A stretch of DNA of 64,000 nucleotides from Ptychodera flava (GCF_041260155.1 NC_091930.1:49386402-49450401); one strand, 5' to 3'. Counted from the stretch's first letter, positions 1 to 12,277 are shown. Numbers and translations are program-made. Notes: generated by a model from the sequence alone, not told the origin.

Positions 1-201
1 CGTCTCTTGTTATTGTTGTCTTGATATCGAGGGGACTGTTTCCACTGTCGATTTCAGCTGCGTTTCTATACCACACTAGTTTGCCAACTGGAATGATACT
101 TTCAGTATGAAGGCGACACCGTAACGTTACCTCAGTGTTCTCGATGACTTCATTATGTTGACCTATTCCATTGATTGTTGTACAGACAGGGTCATCGGGA
201 T
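1..201 (-). CDS. Receptor A, exon for second Ig-like domain (cut by window edge)
   Basis: The reverse strand reads open from an acceptor at 203-202 to the window edge. It begins after a split codon with P-D-D-P-V-C and contains the first Ig cysteine (T-L-R-C) and the core Trp (L-V-W-Y-R-N). It is closely similar in DNA and protein to the exon at 30312-30602 of receptor B, which fixes frame and splice site. The second Ig cysteine and the rest of the gene lie to the left of the window. It should be part of the ectodomain of a membrane receptor paralogous to receptor B. Confidence 0.85.
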
Positions 202-357
202 CTGTTAACGAAAATATGTGACTCGTCAGTTAATGAAGTCCATTGATAGAGATAGCCAGTACTTGCAGCGAAAGTAAGTTTGCGTTGATAGTATTTGACG
301 TGTTTTATCAAATATTTCCCTGACATATATTTGAAACAAGCGACCTAGCGGCCGATA

Positions 358-3300
358 TAGCTCCGCTGTGTTTATGTACAGAATAACTATTTTTGACACA
401 TGTTGATGAAGAAGGTGGGAATCTTTGATAACTCAATGCAGTGGCCAGAAAAAAGTGGCTAAAATAAGCTGCAAAAATACAAAATTGAAGATTTCATCAT
501 ACTTTGAATATATCACATCTGATCATCCCTAAGAACATGTCAACCAAAGCTATCTGATGAGTAGTTTTTTGAGAATAAAATATTCTGACCAAAAATGGCA
601 ACAATTGCCCCCAAAAATAAAAATACTGTCAAGGACAGTGTGCTCACATTCAGTTTGAATTGGTCCATTCAAGAAATATTTAAACCAGGAAAAACAAAGA
701 ATAACAACAGCAAATTAGGTCTCCAACTTAGGTACTGGAGGTCATCTTCAGGAACATGCATATCAACTTCTATAGCAATGGGACAAGCAGATCCTAAATA
801 CATAAGCAAATGTCAACAACAAAAATAGACAGAGAAGGTTTGATAAGAAGAAAAGGTGGGAGTGGGTAAAAAAATGTACAAGGGATCTGGTAAACATGGT
901 AAAAAAGTAATGCTACCTCATCAATCTTCTAGACCCTACCCCCTCCTGAATATCAAATGTTCCATCCCTTGGTATTACATAACGCCAGATGACAGGAAAT
1001 ATATTTACAACCTTGGGGATTTTTTAATTAATGCCATGAGTGTTATCATTCTAATGTAAACAGCACTTAAGTTAGTTACAGATGGTGAAATGCCTTCCAC
1101 TGTGGATGGTGATTACAACATCTGGAATTATCCCGGATCCAAATTTCTCATCAGTTCTTGTATGTCTTACATAGAAAAGTTGCAAAAATTGGTCCACAAT
1201 GAAAAAAATCACCTAAGCTTTGTTTTCTGGATCAAATTTTCCTACAAATTGATACCATATATGACAAAATTATGTTCACAGCCTTCAAAACTGTCTCACA
1301 ACATATCCTTGGTTGGTGTAGGTCATTTAAGGTCACAAACTGAGAAAATTACCTAAAATATACAAATTTGGGGGTTTCCCAACACTTTGAGCAGAAAATG
1401 TATCTAATAACATCCCTCGGGACTTTATACCAAATTACAAAGCTTTTCAAAAAAGTAATTTTGAGATCAAGTTTTCTTGACCAAATGACAATATTGTCTT
1501 AAAAATACAAATTTGTATATTTCAGGACAATTTCCACATATCCAACTATTGTCATCTTTGTACATCTGTGTACCAAATACAAAAGCTGTCTGTCCAGGGG
1601 GTTTTTAAAACAAAATACTGTTTAAGATTTTTTGACCAAAAATGACAAAATTGCTCCAAAATAGTGATTTTCCCAATTTTGTCATAATTTCAACAAATTA
1701 GAAGAGTAACACCCTCGCAAAGATCTAAACCAAATTTGAGAGCCATTGGGCTGGCGGTTTCAGAGTAGAAAAATTTTTACTGAAAATGAGAAAACTCACC
1801 AAAAAATTCAGTAATAAATACAAAATTAAGGATATCTTCACAATATTCATAAAACTGTCTAAGGTTCACCTAAGGTACTTGCACACAAATTTTCAAAGCA
1901 ATCAAAACAGTAGGTTCTCGAGATATTAATTCTTGACCATTTTCACGTTTTGTAAGCTCATTTGCATAATTGTGGCAATGCAGACTTTATTTGAACAAAA
2001 TCCCATCTTTAGCCCAGGATGCTTCCACCCAGCAAATACCAAGCTGAAATGTGCAGCGGTTTGCGTGTTTTTGATGTTGACGGACATACTGTACATACAT
2101 ACATACATACATACACACATACATACAGACGCCATCGACTTCAGCTTATACGATAAACTCACATTGGTATAACCAAATGTGAGCTAAAAATTGCAGATTT
2201 CATCATAATTTCAAAATATCACACTTAGTTCATAAATAGAAACCTGTATACCAAATTCCAAAGCTGTTCGACCAGTACTTTTTGAGAAACGCATTTTTTG
2301 ACCAAAAATGGGAAAATTGACCCAAAAATTCAAAATTGCAGATGTCATCATTATTTCAATAAATATCATTTAGTTCATCTTTGGAAACCTGTATACCAAA
2401 TTTCAAAGCTATCAGATAAGTAGTTTTGGAAATACACATTTTTTGAACAAAAATGGCAAAAATTGCCAAAAAAATACAAAATCACAGATTTCATCAGAAA
2501 TTCAAAATATATTACTAAGCTTATCTGTAGAAACCTGTATACCAAATTTCAAAGCTATCAGACCAGTACTTTGTGAGAAAAACATTTTTTGACCAAAAAT
2601 GGCAAAAATTGCCCCAAAATTACAAAATTGAAGATTTCATCATTATTTCCATATATATCATTTAGTTCATCTGTAGAAACCTGTATACCAAATTTCAAAG
2701 CTAACAGATGAGTAGTTTTGGAAATACACATTTTTTGACCAAAAATGGCAAAATTGTCCCAAAAAATACAAAATTACAGATTTCATCAGAAATTCAATAT
2801 ATATTACTTAGTTCATCTATAGAAACCTGTATACCAAATTTCAAAACTATCAGACCAGTACTTTTTGAGAAATACATTTTTTGACCCAAAATGGCAAAAA
2901 TTGCCTTAAAAATGCAAATTTGCATGTTTCTGCGCAATTTGAACAAATCTGAAATAGATCATCGCTAGGGACATATGTACCAAATAAAAAAGCTATCTGA
3001 CCAGTAGTTTTGAAGAAGAAGATTTTTAAAGATTTTTTTACCAAAATGACAAAAATTGCCTTAAAAATACAAATATGCAAATTTCACCACCATTTGAACA
3101 AATCTGATTTAAGTTACCTTAAGCAACTGCATATCAAATTTCAAAGCAATCGGACGAGTGGTTTCAGAGCAGAAGATTTTTTTACAAAAAACGCCAAAAA
3201 ATGCCCCAAAAATACAAATATGCAAATTTCACCATGATTTGAACAAACTGAAGTAAGGTCACCCCAAGTGAACTGCATATAAAATTTCAAAGCAATTGGA

Positions 3301-3428
3301 CTTGTGGTTTCAGAGGAAAAGGCAATTGTTGACGGACGACGACGGACTACGGACGCCGGACGCCGGACGCCGGACGACGACGGATAATCAACCTATTTGA
3401 TAAGCTCCACGTCGCTGACAGCGGAGCT
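358..3428. mobile_element. DNA element with 12-bp inverted ends and internal ~150-bp tandem repeats
   Basis: The ends are tagctccgctgt (358-369) and its exact reverse complement (3417-3428). The interior is a degenerate tandem array of roughly 150-bp units, each carrying variants of 'acctgtataccaaatttcaaagct' split by 'accaaaaatggcaaaa'. A CATA microsatellite lies at about 2093-2136, and a GACGGACGCCGG-type array at about 3333-3397 next to the right end. No transposase is visible; the short open frames are repeat translations. It sits in the intron between the first two Ig exons of receptor A. The superfamily is unknown; it is probably non-autonomous. Confidence 0.6.
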
Positions 3429-3500
3429 AAAAATGTGTTACTCTCTTTGGAGTTTTACGGTTTGCCAGTAATTTACATTAGACGAAGAGGATGTACCTAC

Positions 3501-3833
3501 TAATTACGGTAACGGTTGCAAAAGCAGATCCCAGTGCATGATGTACACAAATCCATTGTCCACTACTCTCTTTAGTCACTCTCTTGATGACCAGATTACT
3601 TTCTCCCTTTGATTTATCACCAGTTACGTCACAGCAATCATTGACTGATGTACCATTGATGGCTAACAATTTATCGTCAATTGGTTTACCATTCAGTGAA
3701 CGTTTTATCCATTCAGGAAGTAGAAATTGCGATCTGTGCTCAGAGTCATGCACCGAACAATTCAGTGTTAATGCATCTCCTTCTCTGACGTATGCATCTT
3801 TTGGTGTAACTGCCCAGGAAACCGAACTCGTCA
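3501..3833 (-). CDS. Receptor A, exon for first Ig-like domain
   Basis: This is a 333-nt phase 1/1 exon with acceptor at 835-834 (tttataacag) and donor GTAGGT. The protein has S-W-A-V-T-P-K-D-A-Y, L-N-C, then W-I-C-V, which is an Ig fold with both cysteines, plus an N-G-T glycosylation motif and an unusual adjacent C-C pair in the loop. It matches the receptor B exon 31764-32090 in boundaries and phase. Positions 3553-3665 are almost identical to 31817-31929 (two mismatches), while the rest of the exon is clearly more diverged. Confidence 0.88.
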
Positions 3834-4436
3834 CTGTTATAAAATTAGTTAATAAATATTTGAGATGAAAAGATTTACAAAAAGTCCATTTGGTTTTTCT
3901 TTTCCCCTCGAATCAATACTCATATGCTTGATGCAAATCGGAAGTAGAGACTATAGGAATAGAGATATCATCATATCGATTTATTCTCATCTGCTTGAGA
4001 GCCTTGGATTCGGCCTTTTCAAAACAGTGTGAGTGAGAAACAGCATGTTAGACATTAAAATTGTTTTAATTTTGATTAAATGTTACTAGTTTTTTCAATT
4101 ATATATATTTTTCTTCCCCCGAACACTGTTGATAAGAGCATTACCTTTTCGACCTATTCTGAAAACGATGTGTCACAGCATATATCGCTATGACAATACA
4201 TTTGCTCCTCATACATGCACCCTTAAAGAGAGCAACTAAATGCAAATATAGCATTGGATATATTGGGTAGTAACCGTGCAGGTTTGTAATTCCTTTTTTG
4301 TAATATTGCAGAATAATCATTTCCTTTCTCTGATTTTTTTGCTCTGATAAAGTGTGTGTGAGATGTGTAATAGCGAGTATGTGAGTGCGAGTGCTTCATG
4401 AACTTTACAGCGTGTGGACGGGTCGTGGTCAAAAAT

Positions 4437-4515
4437 GTAACGGCCGAGTGGTTTTGACTATGATGTCTTCGCCAAGTTACTTGGTACCATACTTTGTGAG
4501 TTCGAATACGATCGA
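4437..4515 (+). repeat. tRNA-like fragment or SINE head in a receptor A intron
   Basis: A-box-like 'ggccgagtggtt' (as in tRNA-Ser/Leu) is followed about 60 bp on by B-box-like 'gagttcgaata'. The sequence does not fold as an intact tRNA by eye. Related weak copies start near 6035 and 16690. It is probably a tRNA-derived SINE remnant. Confidence 0.35.
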
Positions 4516-4827
4516 CAAATTACTGAATTGTCTAATAATATTATTATTCATTTAATTTGATCTAATTATAATCCTCTAATTCTCGAAACTGCTGTTTATT
4601 TAAAATTATCTTAATCCGTTTAACCTTCCTAAACTATTTACATTCTTCAAAAATGCGGAAGGCCTAGCCAACGCTACAGTCAAAGTCCCAGAAACTTGAT
4701 ACCAGTGTTTGATTGAACAGCCCTATAGCCGTATGTATAGGTCTAGCAACCAAGCCTACGAGCAAGCTTCCCCGTGTCATCTGAACCTAAAATGTATCGA
4801 AAGAGAGAAAATTTACACAGTGCTTAC

Positions 4828-4908
4828 CTGGTCTGGTGATACAGACTAACACAAGTAATGTCAGTGATATTATGCTTGGTAAATGTACAGTATCCATTGG
4901 GAAACAAT
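4828..4908 (-). CDS. Receptor A, exon with start codon and signal peptide
   Basis: The acceptor 'tttaatttcaacag' ends at 4909; ATG is at 4897-4895 and the donor GTAAGC follows 4828. It encodes M-D-T-V-H-L-P-S followed by a leucine/isoleucine-rich core, a typical signal peptide. The coding part is 70 nt, leaving phase 1, which joins correctly to the Ig1 exon (V-T-S-S-V-S-W). Receptor B has the same exon at 38888-38971 with the same acceptor sequence, so this start is well supported. Confidence 0.85.
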
Positions 4909-6987
4909 CTGTTGAAATTAAGCAAAGGGTGGATTTTCTTACGTCATCTACTTCCAGTGAATGTCTTTGCACATTTTATTTGATAAAGGGATGTTTGTAT
5001 TCTTCCGAAATGCCACATATGAGTGATAATTGTCAGATAATTGTACATAGAAAACGGTACCATTGACCTGCAGTGCCTGAAACATTTTTCAACGTAAATG
5101 TTTGTTTCATTCCTGAGAGAAACCTTGGTAATTAATTTCAATGGCAATGGCCGGCTTGTACTGAGCATATGCCTGTAACTTAAGATAAGGCTTATTTTCT
5201 CATTAAAAATGTTATCAATGTTTTCGATCTTTATGATGGTGCAACGTAGTTCAGAGATTGTTTATCGAGTTATTGTTTAATCCATTACAATCCTTAACGC
5301 TACAGACTGAAGCTCGGCGAGGCCTGCTAATTTCTTTACAGACAACGATACACAGCACTTTGTTTCTTTTTGATTTTTGAGGTTTTTACTGCATTTTATT
5401 TTGTTTGTATTTTTTATTAATATCTTAATTATTGCAGCAGTCAAACTTCACAATAAGGGTTTTGCTATGTGTTATCATAAAAAACGGCAAAGTGTACGTG
5501 TATTCCGAAAGTCTGTTATGCAATTCAACATAAATATCGATTTTATGAATGTTTTCTGAGTTTGACGTTGTGGGATTTTTTTATTTGGCAAAGTAGAACA
5601 ACATACAGTTGATTTTTAGTCTGACAACAAAGAATAACAAAATATTTCCTTAGAATCTAAATGAAAAACAACGTTATTATTTATCGGGATTAACTTCTTT
5701 TCAATGAGTGGAACGGCCGATAGCAGAACATATGCACGTGAATTTCTCTTCAACTTGCTTGCGCGAAAAATGGCCACCAATCAAAAAATAAACCCAAACA
5801 CTCCCAGTATTTTCTGTCCAATCCTTTACTACGAAGCGTGCTGTCATTTTAATCAATCCTCTTTTGGACTTCTCTTCACTTCACTTCACTGAAACAGTTT
5901 GTTGACTCATTTAAGAGGTTGTATTGCATTTTGTAAAACATATCAAGTTTTCATCCATGATGAGCCAAAAAGAACCATTCAACAGTAGCTCAGCGTAGCT
6001 GGGCTGACAGTTAGTGAACAACTTTAGAGGGGGGGATTAACCGAATAGTTTTGACTGTGTTGTGTTCGCTAGAGAGTTAGAGTTCCATCGTAAATTTACT
6101 GAATTTATAACCGGCATTGGATACGGATGGTTTCCGTGCATCGACACATAAGTTAACAAGACATTTTAACAGCACGTAGTGTACCTAGACGAGGTAACTG
6201 TGCTCGAAAACGAAGGTCGACGCGGGTTTTGGATACACTTCCGTTTACTGCATGAAAACCTTCCTCCACTAAACTGATGCGGATTCGAGCGTTAACAACA
6301 CACAGCCCTGCTATACGTAGAGCTAGTTCGATAGCACATGAAGTGAAGCATTCTGCTGACCATGACCATGGTCTCAGCAATCAAGTTTAATAGAGTCGGA
6401 CGCCGGGTTAAGGCACATAAAGAAAATTAATAGGGAAACTTTAAGATAAAGCGTTCGTCAAATTTCATTGGATATTCCTTGCATTATTTGATTTTACTGC
6501 AGTACCATGTCATTGTTGTCGTAATTTTATGTAGTACAGTACTATGCGACCAGTATAATAATTTCGATCGGAACAGAATTAATGTATTCGTATCAAAATA
6601 GCATTGTTTTCATTAATAACGTAAACACGGTTAATACGGATTTATTACACTTCCTGTTCTAAGTTTCACATTGGTGGCGACCAGCGTCACTTCATGAATC
6701 TGAAATTCAAGGCAAAGCATTTTTAAATTGCCAATTCTTGATGACCAAACATTTAGACAGCACTGTTGGCTTTGTATGTCAATATTAAACACTGAACAAA
6801 TTACAATTATAAACAGCAAGACTAGATTTAAGTGTCGAAACCTCAAACATTGTTCCATATGTTATTTTGACAGCTTCATGAATGATGAATAATGACGAGA
6901 ATATTTGTTGGAAAAACTTGCCACAATTATGAAACAGCTTTTGTAAACGGGATAAAAACAAGTCAAAGTTATAAAGATAATCTTAAC
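4909..6987. other. Receptor A intron 1, left part: no gene seen
   Basis: No coding exon was recognised. The stretch about 6640-6900 is alignable by eye to about 40110-40390 upstream of receptor B (shared 'tgtcaatattaaaca', 'catatgtta', 'cgacagcttc'). This shows that the duplicated block extends into the first intron. Confidence 0.6.
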
Positions 6988-7010
6988 TACGGTGGCCCAA
7001 AACTACCTGT

Positions 7011-7515
7011 TCTCCGCATTCAAAGTCTGCGTCGCAATCAAATGTTTTTCTCTCACATATGTCTCTGCATTCAAAGTCTGCGTCGCAATCAATTGTTTTT
7101 CTCTCACATATGTCTCCGCATTCAAAGTCTGCGTCGCAATCAAATGTTCTCCGCATTCAAAGTCTGCGTCGCAATCAAATGTTTTTCTCTCACATATGTC
7201 TCTGCATTCAAAGTCTGCGTCGCAATCAAATGTTTTTCTCTCACATATGTCTCTGCATTCAAAGTCTGCGTCGCAATCAATTGTTTTTCTCTCACACATG
7301 TCTCCGCATTCAAAGTCTGCGTCGCAATCAAATGTTTTTCTCTCACATAAGCTTATGTCTCCGCATTCAAAGTCTGCGTCGCAATCAAATGTTTTTCTCT
7401 CACATATGTCTCCGCATTCAAAGTCTGCGTCGCAATCAAATGTTTTCTCTCACATATGTCTCCGCATTCCAAGTCTGCGTCGCATTCAATTGTTTTTCTC
7501 TCACATATGTCTCCG
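7011..7515 (+). repeat. 51-bp tandem array, left arm (10 units)
   Basis: The unit contains gcattcaaagtctgcgtcgc and then 'aatcaaatgtttttctctcacatatgtct'. Ten copies were counted by their 'ctgcgtcgca' core. One unit is truncated near 7145 and one carries an extra 'aagctt' insertion at about 7348. Because 51 is a multiple of three, several frames stay open; these are not genes. Confidence 0.9.
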
Positions 7516-9446
7516 AGGTATGCCTCAGTGGCGAAGCATAATTTCTATCGAACAGCGCTCTCAGACGGTCGCTATTGACAACGACGAACATGTATCAAGT
7601 TATTTTCAATAGATTATCGATCGAAAATTTGTTTGGACGCCTTGTGCCGGGCGCCCGTGTGTTGAGGTCACGTCATAAACATTTCCACAATAACCCATAT
7701 ATTGACTTATACACTTAAATATCAACATTGAAGGTATCCGTTGGTTTCCTGTACTGAAATTAAATCGACGACAATTTTTTTAGTTTTGGTGATACTTTTA
7801 CGTACGTTTCGGCACATTTTGGCGCACCTCGGCGTAGTTTGGCGCCATTGTGAACGGGGGGGGGGGGACAACACGCGAGTGAGCGAGACAACAATGTATC
7901 AATTTCGGACAAAAGGATATCGATCGATAACGTTCACTGCACGATTACAGTGGAGACTCTACGCCCGTTCGCCTCTGTTCTGTGTTATTCTTGCAGTTTA
8001 CTGGGATTTTCATAGTTAATATTCGCCAAAATTTGGTATAAATTACAACAACCTGACTGGTATTTGGTCTGTATAATTTAAGAGACGCTAGTGCACTACG
8101 GCCCAAAGGCGCCCCATTTTGTACGGTATATAGCGTCCCGAATTTTTGCCACACATACGTGGAGTGCGCGTTCGGAGAGTCAATTTCACCTCCCGCGTCA
8201 TGTTGAAAATTTCGCCGTATTTCCTTGCTGCACATCTAAATATTAATGAAAGAGCAACAGGTCCTATTTCCCGTATATGCTGCCCTTACAATTATAATAT
8301 TTTGGGAAGAATTTCACAAGGGAATTCCAAAAATACGTAAGCGATAAGAGACATATGCAAAATCAAGTAAAAACACAGTCAACAGCAAAACGATCTTCAA
8401 CTCGTCATTTCATAAAAAAAGAGGGAAACTAAAAAAAATAAAACCATAGTTTTAGTTACCCTTCATGATATGTGTCATACCAAATATTATAAAAAATAAC
8501 AGCGAAATGAAAAAGTTAAACCAACGGTTTTTTTCAGATGTATTTTTCATTTTACGATGTGTCTACTCTGCTCGATTTCCCATAGAAAACAATTGCGTTT
8601 AATGTACTGAACAGACCGTACAACTATCGCTCGTTCAAATTTCTCAATTCTGAACCAATTATAGTGAAAAGTGGCACGGTGTTTCCTTGATATATATACA
8701 AAATTGCTGTCGTTTTAGTTTTTTGAATTTCTCGACGAAACTTGTTTTAGTTGCATTTTATTTTTATTTATTTTCCGATCGCTGAATTTTTGCTCCTGCC
8801 CTCAATAAAATGGCGATCTTACAGCGTTTGCATATGCAGAATCAGGGTCTAATATTGACCCATTTTAATCGGTTAGCGTCTCTTAAATTATACAGACCAA
8901 ATACCAGTCAGGTTGTTGTAATTTATACCAAATTTTGGCGAATATTAACTATGAAAATCCCAGTAAACTGCAAGAATAACACAGAACAGAGGCGAACGGG
9001 CGTAGAGTCTCCACTGTAATCGTGCAGTGAACGTTATCGATCGATATCCTTTTGTCCGAAATTGATACATTGTTGTCTCGCTCACTCGCGTGTAGTCCCC
9101 CCCCCCGTTCACAATGGCGCCAAACTACGCCGAGGTGCGCCAAAATGTGCCGAAACGTACGTAAAAGTATCACCAAAACTAAAAAAATTGTCGTCGATTT
9201 AATTTCAGTACAGGAAACCAACGGATACCTTCAATGTTGATATTTAAGTGTATAAGTCAATATATGGGTTATTGTGGAAATGTTTATGACGTGACCTCAA
9301 CACACGAGCGCCCGGCCCGTCCAAACAAATTTTCGATCGATAATCTATTGAAAATAACTTGATACAATGTTCGTCGTTGTCAATAGCGACCGTCTGAGAG
9401 CGCTGTTCGATAGAAATTATGCTTCGCGGAATAACGTACACTGAGG

Positions 9447-10279
9447 CATACCTCGGAGACATATGTGAGAGAAAAACAATTGAATGCGACGCAGACTTGG
9501 AATGCGGAGACATATGTGAGAGAAAAACATTTGATTGCGACGCAGACTTTGAATGCGGAGACATATGTGAGAGAAAAACAATTGAATGCGACGCAGACTT
9601 TGAATGCGGAGACATATGTGAGAGAAAAACATTTGATTGCGACGCAGACTTTGAATGCGGAGATATATGTGAGAGAAAAACATTTGATTGCGACGCAGAC
9701 TTTGAATGCGGAGATATATGTGAGAGAAAAACATTTGATTGCGACGCAGACTTTGAATGCGGAGACGTGTGAGAGAAAAACATTTGATTGCGACGCAGAC
9801 TTTGAATGCGGAGACATATGTGAGAGAAAAACATTTGATTGCGACGCAGACTTTGAATGCGGAGACATATGTGAGAGAAAAATATTTGATTGCGACGCAG
9901 ACTTTGAATGCGGAGACATATGTGAGAGAAAAACATTTGATTGCGACGCAGACTTTGAATGCGGAGACATATGTGAGAGAAAAACATTTGATTGCGACGC
10001 AGACTTTGAATGCGGAGACATATGTGAGAGAAAAACAATTGATTGCGACGCAGACTTTGAATGCGGAGACATAAGCTTATGTGAGAGAAAAACATTTGAT
10101 TGCGACGCAGACTTTGAATGCGGAGACATATGTGAGAGAAAAACAATTGATTGCGACGCAGACTTTGAATGCAGAGACATATGTGAGAGAAAAACATTTG
10201 ATTGCGACGCAGACTTTGAATGCAGAGACATATGTGAGAGAAAAACATTTGATTGCGACGCAGACTTTGAATGCGGAGA
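9447..10279 (-). repeat. 51-bp tandem array, right arm (16 units)
   Basis: This is the reverse complement of the left-arm unit, with 16 copies counted. It has the same 'aagctt' variant unit (about 10075), so the two arms descend from one array, and the copy number differs (16 versus 10). Long open frames here, on both strands, are translations of the 17-residue periodicity. Confidence 0.9.
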
Positions 10280-10919
10280 ACAGGTAGTTTTGGGCCACCG
10301 TACCTTAACAGATTCCCTAGGGAATGGTGCATTGATCCAATTATTGTTATAATTCGCAGCTGTAAAACCTGTCACAGAAAGAGCCATTAACCCGGCATGT
10401 AAGCATAGCTTACCATTCCTGCTATTTTGTAATCGTCTTAAGTGTAGTCTCCATAATCGCTTTAACACTAAAATGATCTTAGATATATTAGTTTTTATTT
10501 ATGCAAATTATATCAATGAGCATTGTTTCGATATTAAGGTTTTATACGAATGATTCTTTATTCAATTTGGCATAGTCATGTACCTCGCATCTTGCGTTGT
10601 ATAAATCTTTTACGTGATCAAACTCTCTTACGAGCACTTCTACATATCTGTTGCTTTTACGAACGATTATCAAAAAGGAGATACTTTACTATACTCGAAG
10701 TGAGAACTGTTGCTAGTAGTCGTACCGTGTGACAATTTACAATTTGAAAATCGCATAATTATGGTTCATTTGTTACCAGGGACACTATTTAACTTTTGGC
10801 TTTGATTTTTACTGGACGTCTTTACAAGTACAAGAGTTGCCAATGGGTTTGATTCATTCAAACGTGTTGAACTCATGTGTTGATAAAAGACTAAGAAATG
10901 AATAAATTTGCAGACATAC

Positions 10920-11000
10920 CTGTCAGTTATACCGGATTCTTTCTCTATAACATGCAACCGTGGCCGTAATGTTTCATGAAGACAATGTGATGTTTTTAGC
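10920..11000 (-). other. Putative 5' UTR exon of receptor A
   Basis: The reverse strand reads '...ataactgacag|gtatgt', a good donor. The same motif and about 100 bp of flank recur upstream of receptor B at 41135-41225 ('ataactgacag|gtacgt'). Conservation of the donor in both paralogues points to a non-coding first exon. The right boundary is approximate. Confidence 0.5.
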
Positions 11001-11968
11001 TCAGTACAATGGAATGCAAATTTGATTTATCGAAAGTCCGGCCCACGGGTAGTTTACGGTACGCGATTATCGCTGTCGACCTTAGTACTTCGGCGAAAGC
11101 AAAAAAAAAAAAAAGAATTATCTACGACAGCAAAGCGCAGTGTTCTCGAAGGGTGATTTTGTTTCCAACGGAAATCACAACATGACAAATACATATTATT
11201 TTGCTTACTGCCTCGTATATCAAAGATCGTTGGCTTCAATGATCGAATGGTAACTTGTTGATGACGTTGCGGGCCGCATAGTTATCACTTGATTGAGGAT
11301 GAACCAGAACTGTTCTCAAATTGATGATTCCGGGATTTAAAAACGGTCACAAGAAAATTCTTTTTTTTTACAAATCATGCAAAAAATAAAAATCCTAAAA
11401 AGAAATTACGGAAAAGTCTTTCACTCTATAAATGCCTTGTTTATCACAAGATTATCGCTAGGTGTTAATGTTCGAAGACACTCTGTAAAAACCACGTATC
11501 ACATAACCACATTATATCATATAATTTCATACAAAGTATGGAATTTGGCTACAGGCCGTCTGAGGTGGTGTGGGGAGGAGGCGGGTGATGTTAAAACTGA
11601 CCAAGGGTAGAGCCGGTTAAAGGCCATGTTGTCTGGCGGACGTGCTCGTGAAAAAGAGGACAGAACTGGGACAACTGTGACCAATGCCACAGATGGCGCT
11701 GTAGGGTGACGTTTGCATAGATAAAATTCCTTACAGTGTATCTTTTGATATCACATTACAGAACATCCAGCCATATTTTTAATCGCAGTGTTATTTCTCT
11801 TAGATTTCAGTGAATTTTGGAGGATTCATCGCAATGTCGATCGTGATGTTGACTTCTTCGTATCGTTCGCACAAAAAATTCCATATTTATGCGGATGGCG
11901 TAATAAAAATAAAGCCTCAAAATTTATGGTTTTTCTATCATTAGTAAAATTCTGGGGATGATAAATCT
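11001..11968. other. Upstream region of receptor A: no gene seen
   Basis: No convincing coding exon on either strand. It should contain the receptor A promoter; I recognise no TATA box or other element with confidence. Confidence 0.4.
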
Positions 11969-12122
11969 GTTATTACCAAATGTCGACTGTTCCTCGCGTC
12001 GTATCTGCAATAATGAGTGTCATTTGTGCTGCCTCAGACAGTAGACTTCGTCTGGTTTCTGACACAGCACAAATGACACTCATGCTTATACGACATAGGA
12101 ATAGACGATATTTGGTGATAAC
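11969..12122. mobile_element. Palindromic MITE, ~154 bp
   Basis: The left half 'gttattaccaaatgtcga...atgagtgtcatttgtgctg' is mirrored by 'cagcacaaatgacactcat...atatttggtgataac'. A related piece occurs at about 13885-13960. Confidence 0.6.
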
Positions 12123-12152
12123 CTCAATATAACGTCATTCCATAACGTCACA

Positions 12153-12247
12153 ACGTATGTTGTGGGTTCGAACCCGGTTGAAAACTAGCCGTATTTTCTA
12201 TCCTGCCGTATGTTGTGGGTTCGAACCCGGTTGAAAACTAGCCGTAT
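12153..12247 (+). repeat. Two-copy tandem repeat containing a perfect tRNA B-box
   Basis: A unit of about 48 bp (gtatgttgtgggttcgaacc, then 'cggttgaaaactagccgta') occurs twice. 'ggttcgaaccc' fits the pol III B-box consensus, but no paired A-box or tRNA fold is evident. Confidence 0.6.
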
Positions 12248-12277
12248 AATTCATATCATATCATATTTAGAGGTTAT

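Larger units (their letters stand above)
6990..10300. mobile_element. 3.3-kb foldback transposon with satellite arms
   Basis: The ends CGGTGGCCC and GGGCCACCG are flanked by TA on both sides (6988-6989, 10301-10302), consistent with a TA target duplication. The left arm (6990 to about 8096) and right arm (about 8873 to 10300) are near-identical inverted copies. Each has a 51-bp tandem array, then about 580 bp of unique sequence including a G/C homopolymer tract. The central loop (about 8097-8872) is AT-rich and has no transposase-like frame. It is therefore a non-autonomous foldback element, and the closeness of the arms suggests recent insertion or arm homogenisation. It lies in intron 1 of receptor A. 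Confidence 0.85.

Noticed and set aside
1933..2172. Open frames on both strands around the CATA repeat
   Set aside because: They arise from low-complexity repeats within the 358-3428 element.
4437..4515. Functional tRNA gene
   Set aside because: A- and B-box-like motifs are present, but the acceptor and anticodon stems do not pair convincingly by eye.
6990..10300. CRISPR array suggested by regular 51-bp repeats
   Set aside because: The repeats are contiguous with no unique spacers, occur as inverted arms of a transposon, and the genome is eukaryotic.
9244..10468. Long open frames (up to 362 codons) across the right foldback arm, and 6892-7612 in the left arm, with a Cys/Asp-rich 17-residue repeat
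   Set aside because: The 51-bp unit is a multiple of three, so several frames on both strands stay open at once. The frames have no start context, splice signals or non-repeat coding portion.
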